Of a DNA stretch of 64,000 nucleotides, positions 23,505-33,919 are shown in pieces; the stretch's first letter is position 1; each line of letters opens with the position of its first letter. The translations under genes were made by a program, and so were the position numbers. The DNA is from Sparassis latifolia. Lineage: Eukaryota; Basidiomycota; Agaricomycetes; Polyporales; Sparassidaceae. Below the pieces are notes generated by a model that saw only the letters and a list, made by a program, of their open reading frames with translations, did not search any database and was not told the DNA's origin. Where the stretch lies: positions 1,426,001-1,490,000 of the forward strand of contig CM031562.1 of NCBI GenBank assembly GCA_018466975.1. Direction: 5' to 3'.

Positions 23505-25261
23505 ATGCCCCGCACGCTGCATAATAAAGACATCGCCCCGTGGGGCCCCGCTCCAACGCAGACCGCGTCGTCGTCCGCCATGAGCTCTTCTTCCTCGCCC
23601 AGCAACAGCCCAACCCGCGCCCGCAGAGTTTCTGCCCGTCGCGGCTCCGTCTCAGCCTCTGACCCGTGGGGCGCCTACGCGTCTCTCAATAACCCTGCTC
23701 GCGCCATGTCCAGCAGACTCACCATCGTCCGAGTGCCCCCTCCGCACGAGGACGATAGCACACCGTCTCGCAGGCATCGCCGCCACGGCAGCAATGCATC
23801 CCTCAGCTCGACCTCCTCCAAGGGCGAGCCGTCCCGCTTGAGCTTCGCCTTCGCGTCCTTCACCCAGCCCCCCTCCCCGGGCGCAGGTCCCAGCCCTGGT
23901 TCTCAACCCCCGCGCCCCGCAAGTCCTGGCTCACCCCGGATGGCGCCCACCCTCACCCGCAGATATTCGGGCTCGGGCGTGAGCGCGTTCTCGAACCAGC
24001 AGAAACTCTCGCCCGACCAACTCGTCGAGCTCGCCCGTCAGTCATGCCATCCCCGTCCCTCCACCTCGGCTGGCACCGCACCTCCCACTCCCGCAGCCTC
24101 CGCTCCTGCTCCCGTCTCATTCACCCCCCTCCCTGACGACGTCTTCCTCCCGTTCGTCGATCGCCCCGCCGAGGTCGCGCAGCTGATTGCGAGCCCGCCC
24201 TCCGCGAAGCTCTTTGCGCTGCTCGCCCAGACGTTTCCTTCCATGAACGAGCCCACCTCTGTTTATCCAGACGACCCCAAGCATTGGTCCTACAGGGACC
24301 TCGAGCGTTGGCTTACCATCGTCGACCGTGACGAGGCCAGCGACGCGGAGTGGGTCGCCAAGGCCCGCGCGTGCGTCCTCTCGCACAGCGAGCTCATCTG
24401 GGAGCGCATCAAGGGCGCTCTCGGCGTTCCACCCGAGCTTGATGTGGAGCCCGAACATGCAACGCACGCAGAGGCCTTCATTGAAGAGTTCCGCCAGCGC
24501 CAGCTCGACTCCGAATCCGCGCTAGTTCTCGGGTCTCCCGAACAGTCCTTCATCACCCCATTCCCCTCGCGCCGCCCCGTCGCAAGCGACGTCGAACCCG
24601 ACGACCTCCTGCCCTCCATCGAGATGCAACCCCCTTCGCCCCCCGAGGACGAAGTGACGATCGAGCCCGTGCTCGCCTCCTCGGCGCCCCCGCCGACGTC
24701 CTCGCACGACCTCGGGTTCTCGCTGCACGAGGTGCGCGAGGAAGACGAGTCCGAGGACGCGCGCACGCCCACGAGCCCGGAGGTGCACGGCCTGCGCATC
24801 AGCACGTCCCCGACGCGCGCCCCGGGCGCGTCCGTGGCGCTCTCGAGCAGCCCCAGCGCGTCCCCGCTCGCGCTCGGGCCGCGCGACGACGCGCCGTACG
24901 ACGCGATGCGCGAGCGCGGGCCGGGGCACCCGCTCTTCCCCAGCAGCTTCGCGCAGCTCGCGCTCGCGCCGACGCTCCGCCCCAGGTGAGCCGCGCCGCG
25001 CGCTGCGAGTGTGCACGAACTGACGTGCCCGCTGCCCCTCCCCTTCCTTTTCTCCGTAGCCAGTCTGCGCGCACGATGAGCGTGGCGTACCCCGCGCTGC
25101 TCGCGACGGGCGGAATCCGCCGTGCGGACAGCGTCGATGGCGTGCCCCGTGCGGGCTTGCGCGCGCTCCGGAACGACTGGGCGCAGGCGTGGGACCCCGC
25201 GCGCCACGAGTTCGCGGTCGCGTCGAGCGCGGGGAGCGTCAGCGCTAGCGGGCGCGATTGA
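23505..25261 (+). CDS. Serine/proline-rich hypothetical protein, 560 aa
   Basis: Two exons (23505-24985, 25060-25261) join in frame. The start MPRTLHNKDIAPWGPAP is the first ATG with good codon bias; the upstream ATG at 23391 belongs to a stretch without it. The first 190 residues are low-complexity Ser/Pro/Arg. A better-ordered part follows at about 195-330: FTPLPDDVFLPFVDRPAEVAQLI, LFALLAQTFP, HWSYRDLERWLTIVDRDEASD, and HSELIWERIKGALGVPPELD. The rest is acidic and Ser/Pro-rich, closing with ALRNDWAQAWDPARHEFAVAS. No membrane segment. The ordered block looks conserved but I do not recognise a named domain, so no function is given. Third codon positions are almost all G or C. Confidence 0.8.
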
Positions 25262-26839
25262 ACACCCGGTTCCTGCTCGGTCGACCGTGACTCTCACCAA
25301 AACGCTGCGCGCGACGCTTACTCGTCTTTTTTCCTCACACGATACATGGCACACGCCGTATTTCATTCATTTGGGGCCGACTTTAGCATACATAACACCA
25401 CCTCTCGCATACTCGATCCACGCGTAACATTGGGCTGCATAGCGTATTTTAGTGTCTCTGTTGTACTTGTCCGTCACGTCTCCCCGCTCAGGTTCGGTTT
25501 TGTCTTTGTGATTTTTTTTGGGTATGTAACGGTTGTGTTTTTTACAAGGATTTTTGCTACGGTCTCGTACCATACGGGAGATTTTGCATGTCATTCGTTT
25601 TGTGATACGGGACGTGTAGTGCTGGAGGGGCTTGAGGAGCGGTATCGGTACGCCCCCGCACGCAAGGGAGAATTCTAGCAAGACGAGATGGGCGAACATG
25701 ACCTTCGTGCTGGCTGGCACCCGTCTTTAACGCCGGCGCCGATTGAAGGGAGGCCAACACGGGTAATTTGTGGATTGAACGACGAGCGCTGTGGATGCCA
25801 GCTTGGGTGAAAGTCACCAGTATGATCGCTCGGTATTCAGTCGACGTCCCCCCATTCGGCGGGTGACCTTCAGCAGAATCAACAACACCTCAGGTATCCG
25901 CCGGGTGATGTTCGCCCTTGATATGAGGCGATTCACCGGAGCCCAGCCATTTAATGGGGGGATTTCTGCATGGTGGAAATCACCGCTCGCCGGTACCATT
26001 TGAAGGGAGATTTCCGCATGGTGAACATCCCGGGTGATTCAATGGCCTTTTTTCACCCGACGACAAACGGTTGACTCTCACACCCCCTGGCGTTCACAGT
26101 GCTCGAGACGTTCCCGTAGTTGGGAGAGACAAAGATAAGGAAAAAAGTGAGTGACGACAGAAATCATGACCCAGTGCGATCAGTGATGATCGTCTGGGAC
26201 GTGGCGGTAGAGCTCCACCGCAAGGGGGAAAATGATATCATTATATGTGGACCCAGCGGCCGATGCGATCGATACATTGGACGTGCGTAGCGCTCGTGGG
26301 CCTCGGTAGCGGCGTGTTGCCGCCGCATCGATGAGGTGAAGATGAGCGAACGTGGGTTAAGAAAATAAACGTACTCGGGATCCGAGAGCACAACGCTCGT
26401 CGGACGCGCACGACGCCGGGTCGAATGTTCGCCGCCCTTGCAGCCTGCGCACGAAGGGAGATGTGCACAAAGAGCGCATAGGGACGCCGGTGTGGTGACC
26501 GCAGGGTGATGACGTCCTGCGAGATAGGGATGTCGCGGGCGGTCCAGCCACAAGCGAGCGATAAGGAAAAGTGTGAGGGAAAGGACGAAAACAAAAGAAA
26601 CAGGTCTGGTGAACGAGTGTTCCAATGGACAGACTGAGGATGACTTGGAGCAGGGCAGCATCCGCTGGATGGAGGAGCTAGACGCAGGCGAGAGGCGGTG
26701 AGACCGGATTGGGACGCCGAGTTGAGCGGGAGGGCCAAACACGGGCAAACAGAGGAGGCGCCTGGTGGCGGTAGTACTTGAGCGGCCGTGGTAACCGTTC
26801 TGCATGCGACGAGCTCGCCCATAGACATCCTCCTCTCCT
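25262..26839. other. Spacer with an imperfect tandem repeat
   Basis: 1.6 kb between two plus-strand genes. 25300-25680 is the likely 3' region of the upstream gene. 25947-26040 holds an imperfect 49-bp tandem repeat. 26160-26830 is GC-rich with long antisense ORFs that I regard as spurious. Confidence 0.45.
25947..26040. repeat. Imperfect 49-bp tandem repeat
   Basis: Copy 1 starts at 25947 (CCATTTAATGGGGGGATTTC), copy 2 at 25996 (CCATTTGAAGGGAGATTTCC); both continue GCATGGTG. Variants of GGGTGA, in both orientations, surround the repeat (25806, 25860, 25901, 26031, and TTCACCC near 26051). Possibly a remnant of a short mobile or regulatory element. Confidence 0.45.
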
Positions 26840-28618
26840 ATGCTCTCTGTGCCCAGCAACGAGCCCTGGGTCCATTCCTCGTGGGCTCGCGACGAAAAGC
26901 TCTCCCGCGCGCAGAGCAGATCCTGGCTGGCCAGCTTCGCCCCGTCCGTGCACACACTTCCCCTCAGCGAGAAACATCCCTGGCAGTCTTCGGACCCGTC
27001 TTTCGTCAGGTGCGTCTCCCGATGGGCCCGCCACAGACTGCCCTCCTTCGACCTCCCTGTCCTTCCTCCCCTTCCCTCTCCCTCCGCCGTCCGCTTCGTC
27101 CTCCTCTGCGCACTCTGGTACACCACCTCCGCCCTCTCCTCCAACACCGGCAAAATCATCCTCACACAGTTCCGCTACCCCATCACCCTCACCTTCATCC
27201 AGTTCGGCTTCGTCGCAGCCTACTGCCTCCTCTTCATGAGCCCTCTCGTACACTTCTCCACCTTCAGGCCCCCTTCTCGCGCCATCTTCCAGAGCACCAT
27301 CCCCATGGGCTTCTTCCAGGTCGGCGGTCACATTTTCAGCAGCATGGCCATCTCCCGCATACCCGTCAGCACCGTGCATACTATCAAGGTCAGTCCATCG
27401 CGATCCCCATTTCTGACCACTTTCATCCTCGGTTACCTATCGTCTTGTAGTTTCGCGTTACTGATAGTTCCGCTAGGCCCTATCACCGCTGTTCACCGTC
27501 GCAGCCTACGCACTCCTCTTCCGAGTCCGCTACTCCCCCAAGACCTACCTCTCACTCCTGCCACTGACCCTTGGCGTCATGCTCGCTTGCAGCTTTGACA
27601 TGACAGCAGGCAACGCCATGGGGCTGCTATGCGCCTTCGGTTCGTCCTTGGTCTTTGTGACCTCCAATATTTTCTTCAAGAAAATCATGCCGTCCAATGG
27701 GGGCAGCACCGCACACAAGCTCGACAAGCTGAACCTCCTCTTCTACTCGTCCAGCATGGCCTTCCTGCTCATGGTCCCCATCTGGGCGTACTACGATCTG
27801 CCCTTGCTGCTCGCGGCTGCCGCCGACCCGGCCCATGTCTCGCACCCCCCGCACGACGGCGGTGCGCACAGCGCGCACTTCCACACCCTGGCGCAGCACG
27901 TGCTCGCGAACGGCACGGTGCACTTCGCGCAGAACATCATCGCCTTCGTCCTCCTCGCGCAGACGTCCCCGGTCACATACAGCATCGCCTCGCTCGTCAA
28001 GCGCGTCGCCGTCATCCTCACCGCCCTCGTCTGGTTCGCGCAGCCCGTGCACCCCGTCCAGGGCCTCGGCATCGCGCTCACCTTCGCCGGGCTCTGCCTC
28101 TACAACCGCGCCAAGGGCGACGTCGCGCAGGGCGAGACGCGCATGCGCAGGGTCAACGCCGCGCGCGACATGGCGCTCCCGACCACGCTGCGCGACCCCA
28201 TCCTCGACCCGGACATGCAGCTGCCCCCACCGTCGTCGTCGACGCCCCCCCGCCCGCAGAGCCCGCGCTCGCCTTCGCCTCCGCGTACACCCGCCCGGGC
28301 GCGCACGCGCACATCCACCCGACCGCCGCTGCCGCTGCGCACCCCGTCCCCCCCTCGGCTCTCCCCGCGCCCGTCCCGGCCACGCCGCCGCCGTCGTACT
28401 CGCAGACGCACCCGCATCCGAACCTCCACGTCAAGATCGCGCAGCCGAGCGGTACTCCGCCCGTCGGCTCGTACCCCTCCCCGCCGCCCTCGCTCGACTC
28501 GCCCCCGCCGCAGCATCCCGCGTGGCCCGCGGCCCGCCGCGGGTCTATGGTCACGGGTCACCCGCCGCCGCACGCCATGCTCGAGGCGTCTGCGCCGCGG
28601 GCCGCCATCGTCGCGTAG
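26840..28618 (+). CDS. SLY41-like triose-phosphate-translocator-family (DMT) membrane carrier, with apparent 1-bp frameshift
   Basis: Drug/metabolite-transporter superfamily carrier with a TPT domain; yeast relatives sit in ER/Golgi membranes. Exon 1 (26840-27388) and exon 2 (from 27477) join in frame. Family blocks: LLCALWYTTSALSSNTGKIILTQF... split here as LWYTTSALSSNTGK, FRYPITLTFIQFGFV, IPMGFFQVGGHIFSSMA, VSTVHTIK/ALSPLFTV, then GNAMGLLCAFGSSLVFVTSN, LNLLFYSSSMAFLLMVP, HFAQNIIAFVLLAQTSPV, YSIASLVKRVAVI and QGLGIALTFAGLCLYN. After DPDMQLP the best coding frame changes: by third-position GC the frame ending at 28618 (PNLHVKIAQPS, then APRAAIVA) is the real tail, while the unshifted frame runs to 28682. 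One base appears to be missing in the C5 run 28224-28228 or the C7 run 28245-28251. Confidence 0.88.
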
Positions 28619-29074
28619 CCTCCGCGATTTTTATCTCGGGAGCGAGGACGGATGCTTAGATCTCTATCTCTTCTCACGATAGCTTACTCTAGGACTGGAC
28701 TGCGCGGGTAGACCGTCTAGTCGGATAGACTATATCCTCGCACGCTACGGTGCTTCCCCCAGACACGTACACGCCTACAGACGTACATATAATACCCCCA
28801 CTTTTGCCGGTTCGGCGAGCGGTGGTTTTTTCTGGACTTGTATTTACTTGGCTGCTGCTCACGTATTTCATGCGGACGTTCTGTCGGCTTTTTTGCATAC
28901 CCGTTTTTTTTTTGGTTTGGTTTCGCGCCCCTCGGTGAGGATACGGGCAATAGAAGCGATGGCGCAGCGCATCGCATAATGTCGGGAGCGCGTGCGCGGC
29001 GAGTACATACGCAATAAGTATCACGTATCGGCGTAGAGCGTAGAGCTACACATGGGGCGGTCTTTTGCACCGTG
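28619..29074. other. Convergent spacer
   Basis: 456 bases between the 3' ends of the TPT-family carrier and the 4EHP-like gene. T-rich runs near 28830 and 28905 may belong to the 3' untranslated regions. Long antisense ORFs across it are shadows. Confidence 0.4.
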
Positions 29075-30280
29075 TCATGAGAGTGGCGTGCGGTCCGCGG
29101 CGGGCACGCGGAAGCTCGACTTGTCCTGCATCGAATCTGCGCACGACGACAACACAAATTGGGGCGGGGGGGCGTCAGCCGCGCGAATCGAAGGGGGGAG
29201 GGAGGGGGGGAAGCGCACCGTTGTTCGATTTGTACTCCATCACCGTCGTCGGCGGGAAGTTCAGCACGCGGCGGATCGTCTCCCTGTCCGACGGGCCCAA
29301 GGCGACAAAGTGGAAAAAAAAAATTGAGCCACGGTGACGAGGACGAGGGCGAACGGGGGGGCGCACGCACCGTATCCGCTCCTTCACCTTCGCGTCTGCG
29401 TCGCTGCGGTTCCACACGGAGATGATGTCCTCGTTCTGCCGCACGCTGATCGTGCACCCGCATATCTCGGGCCACTCGCCCTCCGGTGCCGCCGCCGCCG
29501 CCGCCGCCGCCCGCTCCTTCCCCGCGCCGTTCAGACCCCCCTCGCCGTCGCCGCAGCCGACGAACTGGTCGCCGAGCACGGCGAGGACGAGGTCCTCCCA
29601 GAGGCGGTCCGCGGCGCCCTTGCGGAGGCGCACGATCCACTTGCCGCCGGGGAGGTTCAGCGGGTCCTCCCAGACGGGCCGGCGCACGCCCGCGTGGAAG
29701 AGCAGGTAGTCCGTCGTGGGCAGCAGGGACGAGGGCGGGTGGAGGTGCGTCCAGAGCGACCAGAAGGACTCCACCTGCGCGCACGGGTCAGCGAGACGCG
29801 AGACGGGAGCGAGGAAGGGGGAGGGCACGCACGGAGCTGAAGGCGGCGATCTTCTTGATGCCGGCCTCGTAGTTTGTGATTTTGTTGCCCGGGGCGCGCT
29901 GCTGGCGGAACCAGAAGACCCAGCTGTGGGTTGTGGGGGAAGGTGAGCGCGGGTCGGCGGGGGGAGACGGGTGCACGAACATACGTGTGATGGAGGGGGT
30001 GCACGGCGGGCGCGCCGTTCGCTGCGCCGGACCCGGCTGCGCGGTCCTTGCCCTGCGCCTTGTCGTCTGCGGCGGGGGCGACGAAGGTCGAGAAGTGCTT
30101 GGAGGATGGCGCACGCGGGCGCGTCGTCGCGGGCGGGGTCGCCGCTGGTGGCGGGTTGGCGGCTGCTGCTGCTGCTGCTGCGGTGGTGGTGGTGGTGGTC
30201 GAGGTGGTCGAGGTGGCTGCGGTCGAGTTGGAGATGGCTAGGAAGCGGGACTGGGAGTGGTTTGAGAAGTATCCGGCCAT
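29075..30280 (-). CDS. Class II eIF4E (4EHP/eIF4E2-like) cap-binding protein
   Basis: mRNA 5'-cap-binding protein; class II members usually repress or tune translation rather than drive general initiation. Exons 30280-29985, 29923-29833, 29774-29371, 29283-29219 and 29136-29075 join in frame to 305 residues. The core reads WVFWFRQQRAPG, YEAGIKKIAAFSSVESFW, VWEDPLNLPGGKWIVRLRKG, DLVLAVLGDQF, CGCTISVRQNEDIISVWN and IRRVLNFPPTTVMEYKSN, ending DSMQDKSSFR. A Tyr (in NYEAGIKK) sits where canonical eIF4E has the first cap-stacking Trp, the class II mark. Odd features are a Thr/Ala-rich N-terminus (about residues 19-70) and a Gly/Ala-rich insert before EGEWPEICG with an eight-Ala run. Reading past the donor near 29218 gives a spurious Pro-rich end. 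Divergent from KEI1, 286 bp apart. Confidence 0.92.
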
Positions 30281-30566
30281 TGGGGCAACGCGCGGGACGG
30301 TTAGTGCGAGACGCTGCTTGTTATGTTACTTGGAGGTTCGAGTACGATGTGCAGACGTCGGTTACGGGAAATTGAAGGCAGCGAGGAGGACGGGGTGGAC
30401 GGCGAAGAGAAGGAGAGGAAATGAGTGTGAGAAGGACACATGCCGGCAGACGTTCTCGGTCGTCGATCCGCTTCCTCTCCTCTTCCAACCAGTCCGTTCG
30501 TTCGCACCTCCTTCTCCTCGTCGTCCCAGCGCATGAGCACACCGGCACGCTCCCCTCGCTCACCGC
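30281..30566. promoter_or_regulatory. Divergent promoter between 4EHP-like gene and KEI1
   Basis: 286 bp separate the two start codons. The region is C/T-rich on the KEI1 side and shows no clear TATA box. Confidence 0.4.
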
Positions 30567-31780
30567 ATGAAACTCACCCTCCGTCCAGAATGGCGCCTGC
30601 GCCCGCTCACCTCCTTCCTCGGTGTCCTTGATCTCAAGACAGGCGTCACCATCGCCCTCCTCTTCGCCGTCCGTGCTCGTCTTCCACACCACAAATGACT
30701 CAGATCAGCGCTGACGTCTCCTCAGGTCCTCAACAAGGTCGCAGGCGTGTACGGTCTCGTCGCCGTCCTCACAGGCGCAGGCGGCTCCGCAGCCCAGCTC
30801 AGTCTCTACATCTACTCCGTCATCGGCCTCACCGCCCTCATCTGGGGCCTCAAAGCCATCACAAAGGTGCGTTCTGCCCCGTTCTCAGTCCACTTCGCCC
30901 CTCATCAGCCATCAGGAGGACCCGAAGCACAGCCTCTACTTCGCGCACCTCTTTTTCGCCGACCACGTCGTCTCCACCGCCTGGCTCGTCTTCTTCGCCG
31001 TCCTCTGGTGGGTCTATACCCCGCACGATGGCCGCCGCCAGGCCAACTCGGACGCCCAGCGCGAGATGATGAACTCGGGTGCTCCGGTCGGCGGAAGCCG
31101 CAACATGACAGAGCTCGAGCGCGTGGACGCCGCCATGGCCATCTGGGACGAAGAGAAGGGCCGTGCCACCGCCGTCATCGTCCTAGGTTGGCTCGCCAAG
31201 GTGCGTCGAATACCACTCGACTTTACTCCTTTGCATCCTGACCGGCCGATCTCCTATGTTCAAGTTCTACTTTGCCGCCCTGCTTTATTCGTATGCGATA
31301 CTTCTCCGAAAAGGCACATACCGCTCCCTATCCCACTCGCGCCCCGTCATCGCCGGAACGCTCGCCGCTATCGGCTCGCTCCCGGACGAGGAGGACGAGG
31401 AGATCGAGGACTTCTACCGCCTCCCCGTCCGTATTCCCCAGCACAGCCCGCTCCCCAGTCTGAGCCAGCCCAGCGCACCAGGCGCCTCCATCTCCAGTTA
31501 CGGCGACTTTATCAGTGCCCCGCCTGTGGGCCGCCGCACGCGGCCTGCGCCAGGCAAGTCGAGCCTCAGCGTAAGCCATAGCGCTGTGAAGAGCGCAGGC
31601 GCGGACACTGCGGATGACGTGGATGAAGTCCTGTTCGACGAGGATGAGCTCGCCGGGCCGGGCTCGGTCAACGGGCGCGAGGAGAGTGCGAGCACGAGCG
31701 GCGATTCGCACGATGGCAGCAGCATCAGCGCGAGCCAGAGCAGGAACCCCAGCAGAAGACATAGCGGGAGCAGAGTGTGA
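30567..31780 (+). CDS. KEI1: Inositol phosphorylceramide synthase regulatory subunit Kei1
   Basis: Fungal-specific partner of Aur1 in the Golgi IPC synthase, which transfers phosphoinositol to ceramide. Exons 30567-30668, 30726-30866, 30916-31200 and 31265-31780 join to 347 residues. The N-terminal half matches the family closely: MKLTLRPEWRLRPLTSFLGV, LDLKTGVTIALLFAVLNKVA, GVYGLVAVLTGAGGSAAQLS, LYIYSVIGLTALIWGLKA, LYFAHLFFADHVVSTAWLVF, WWVYTPHDGRR, AMAIWDEEKG, and FYFAALLYSYAILLRKGTYR. Four membrane segments are apparent. The C-terminal 140 residues are Ser/Pro-rich and acidic, probably cytosolic. Shares a short divergent promoter with the 4EHP-like gene and converges on the PQ-loop gene 216 bp downstream. 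Confidence 0.94.
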
Positions 31781-31996
31781 TCGTTTCCCTCCCCTGCTCT
31801 CATACTGCTACGCGTATAGACTCTACGGCACGCAATGAGCTCGTTCACGTTCCGCATTATATCTGATTCGTACCGGTATCATTCTCTGCACATTGGATAC
31901 TAAGCTATGGGGTATATACCTTAGCTCTATATAGATCTAGTAATGGGATCGGCCCAGCGTGTATACGCGCTTCTGTCTTCTAAGAGGCGTAGCATG

Positions 31997-33258
31997 CTAA
32001 CCGTGGGGTTTCTCCTCTTGTCCGTCGTCGCCCTTGGGCAGCACGAGCTGTGTATTGCGATCCTCCAAAATAACGTCCAGATCTCTGTCCCCTAGCGAAT
32101 CGCGCGAATTGGGGGATGCGCTTACAATCCGGCCCACTTCGGCTTGGGATCCCTCCGCGCGCACGTCCGTCTCTGTAAGCGCAAGGGCGGCGCGTTTGCG
32201 ACGCTTCGCGGCCAGCGGATTCAGTATGAGGGCTAGGACGATTACGATGCCGTCCAGCACCTGAAGAATTCGCGAGGGGTCAGCATCCGCCTCTAGGCGA
32301 GAGGCGGGGGGGAAGACGGACCACAACGAGCGAGTACGTCACGGCGGCGATGACGTCGAATTTCTGCTTGAACGCGAGCGAGAGGTCGCTGAAGACGCCG
32401 CCGAGCATGTCCACCGTCATGAACGTGACGGAGATCCCGACGACCTCGCGGTGCTTGTAGATTTCGTAGTATTGGGGCCTGCGGGATCGGTGAGATCGCG
32501 GGGAGTGTCAGGTAAGATAAAAGGGTGTACAGGAGCGCGAGCGAGATGATGGCAGAGCTGAGGATGCCGAAGGCTTCCACCGGGCCTTGGTCGCCCCTGC
32601 GGTACGACGGCTTTGGGGGACACCTCAGGATCGGTGCGATAAGAGACGCGAGAGCTGACTGACTCTAACAGCATAAACCATGCCTGCTTCAAAGCCGCCG
32701 AATGTGGCCGCCAGGGAGATGAACGAAACGGTACATGTCTTGAAGGACCATTTTCGACCGTAATACATACACTGCGGAAATTCGGAACGTGAGCACGAGA
32801 CGACACATAGCCTGCTACGGAGGGCACACCTGCGCCCACGAAAACAGGGACAGAGCACTGAATAGCTGCGGCTGGAGAATGAGGGGCACGTTGATGTCTT
32901 GCACCACCGCATAGACCCCGAGGAACACCGCCCCGATGCTCCACATCAATCTGGGGAGTCGAAATTCGTGAACGGTCAGTGACATGATCTCCCGGTAGGA
33001 AGACCTACATGAACCAGTCGGAGAGGCCCTCAGTCGACTTGGTCCGCCAGCTCTTCCATATTTGCGGAACTAACTGGACAGTCCAGCAAATGGCGCCTAG
33101 GAAAAGTCGGTGTAAGTGTCAAAGTTACAACTCACGTTAAAACGCAACATTTAGCAGCCAATCTTGCACAGAGAGACGCGGTGCTCAGGCCAGTGCGTAC
33201 AACTGGATAACGCACCGATCGTACCAAGGACATTCTCCGCGACTGTATTGACAGGCAT
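31997..33258 (-). CDS. PQ-loop repeat membrane protein
   Basis: Seven-helix PQ-loop family; relatives export cystine or basic amino acids from vacuoles or act as sugar transporters. Start MPVNTVAENVLGTIG at 33258 splices over a 120-nt intron to AICWTVQLVPQIWKSWRTKS, the first PQ loop (VPQ), followed by TEGLSDWFILMWSIGAVFLG, VVQDINVPLILQPQLFSALS, GFEAGMVYA, RRGDQGPVEAFGILSSAIIS, then RPQYYEIYKHREVVGISVTF with the second PQ pair, DMLGGVFSDLSLAFKQKFDV and LDGIVIVLALILNP. The hydrophilic C-terminal tail (about 75 residues) is cytosolic by prediction. The exon after the second helix is short and its splice is less certain. Substrate cannot be told from sequence. Confidence 0.88.
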
Positions 33259-33919
33259 GAGCTAGAGGCACTGCAAGGCAGGAATTCCCCCCTAGTTGAT
33301 TGGATATATGCGAAATACTGCCAGCATAGATCGGCGATGTTTTGAAGAAACATTTACGGATGAATCATAAAGAGATCATGGGATCCTCTGCGGCACTGCT
33401 CGAGAAGCAGCGTACAAGTCTGTCGGTGGCACCATACATATGCTGATGCGGCATTGTTTATGTCTCATGCTTTTTGTCATGGGCTTCCCCTTTGCAAGCA
33501 ACATCGGAATCGGAACGGTCCAGTGTATGAGCCTGAGCAATTGAACAAGTGGATAAATGGGTATCGATGACGTCAAGAATTTATACAACCTTGGAGCTTT
33601 GAAGCGAACTTGAAGCTTCACGTATGTAACTGTGGGTGTTACGCAAAACTAACGGATACAGTAAGGTCTTTGGCTACATCGTCGACAATACATATGACAG
33701 CGGACGTACAAGAGACAGACTCGCAAGAACCTGACAAAACCAATACGTACGGAGACAAGACGTATGGAGACAAAACCACGTCTTAGGGAGACAAGACCAA
33801 AAACTCCTAGAATTATTAAGTAAAGAATAACCCAATAGATACCAGTCTCCGACACTCGACAACTCAGACGCATCCATGAGCATGAGCTAGGAACATGCTC
33901 ACCGTGAAATAATGGATGG
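33259..33919. other. Spacer with short GGAGACAAGAC repeats
   Basis: 661 bases between the start of the PQ-loop gene and the stop of the Smr gene. Three copies of GGAGACAA(G/A)AC lie at 33751, 33766 and 33787. No gene recognised. Confidence 0.4.

Noticed and set aside
24290..25366. 358-codon minus-strand ORF opposite the serine-rich gene
   Set aside because: An Arg/Ser-rich antisense shadow created by the strong third-position GC bias of the plus-strand gene.
26241..26828. Long minus-strand ORFs (195 and 333 codons) upstream of the TPT-family carrier
   Set aside because: Composition is low-complexity, no family motif is present, and they overlap each other and the GC-rich leader of a well-supported plus-strand gene.
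29175..29218. Pro-rich C-terminus of the 4EHP-like protein read straight through
   Set aside because: A GTGCGC donor at this point splices in frame to an exon encoding DSMQDKSSFR, the expected class II ending.
28717..29784. 355-codon minus-strand ORF over the 4EHP-like gene
   Set aside because: It is a shifted frame of the 4EHP-like exons and their 3' flank; the spliced 4EHP model explains the coding signal.
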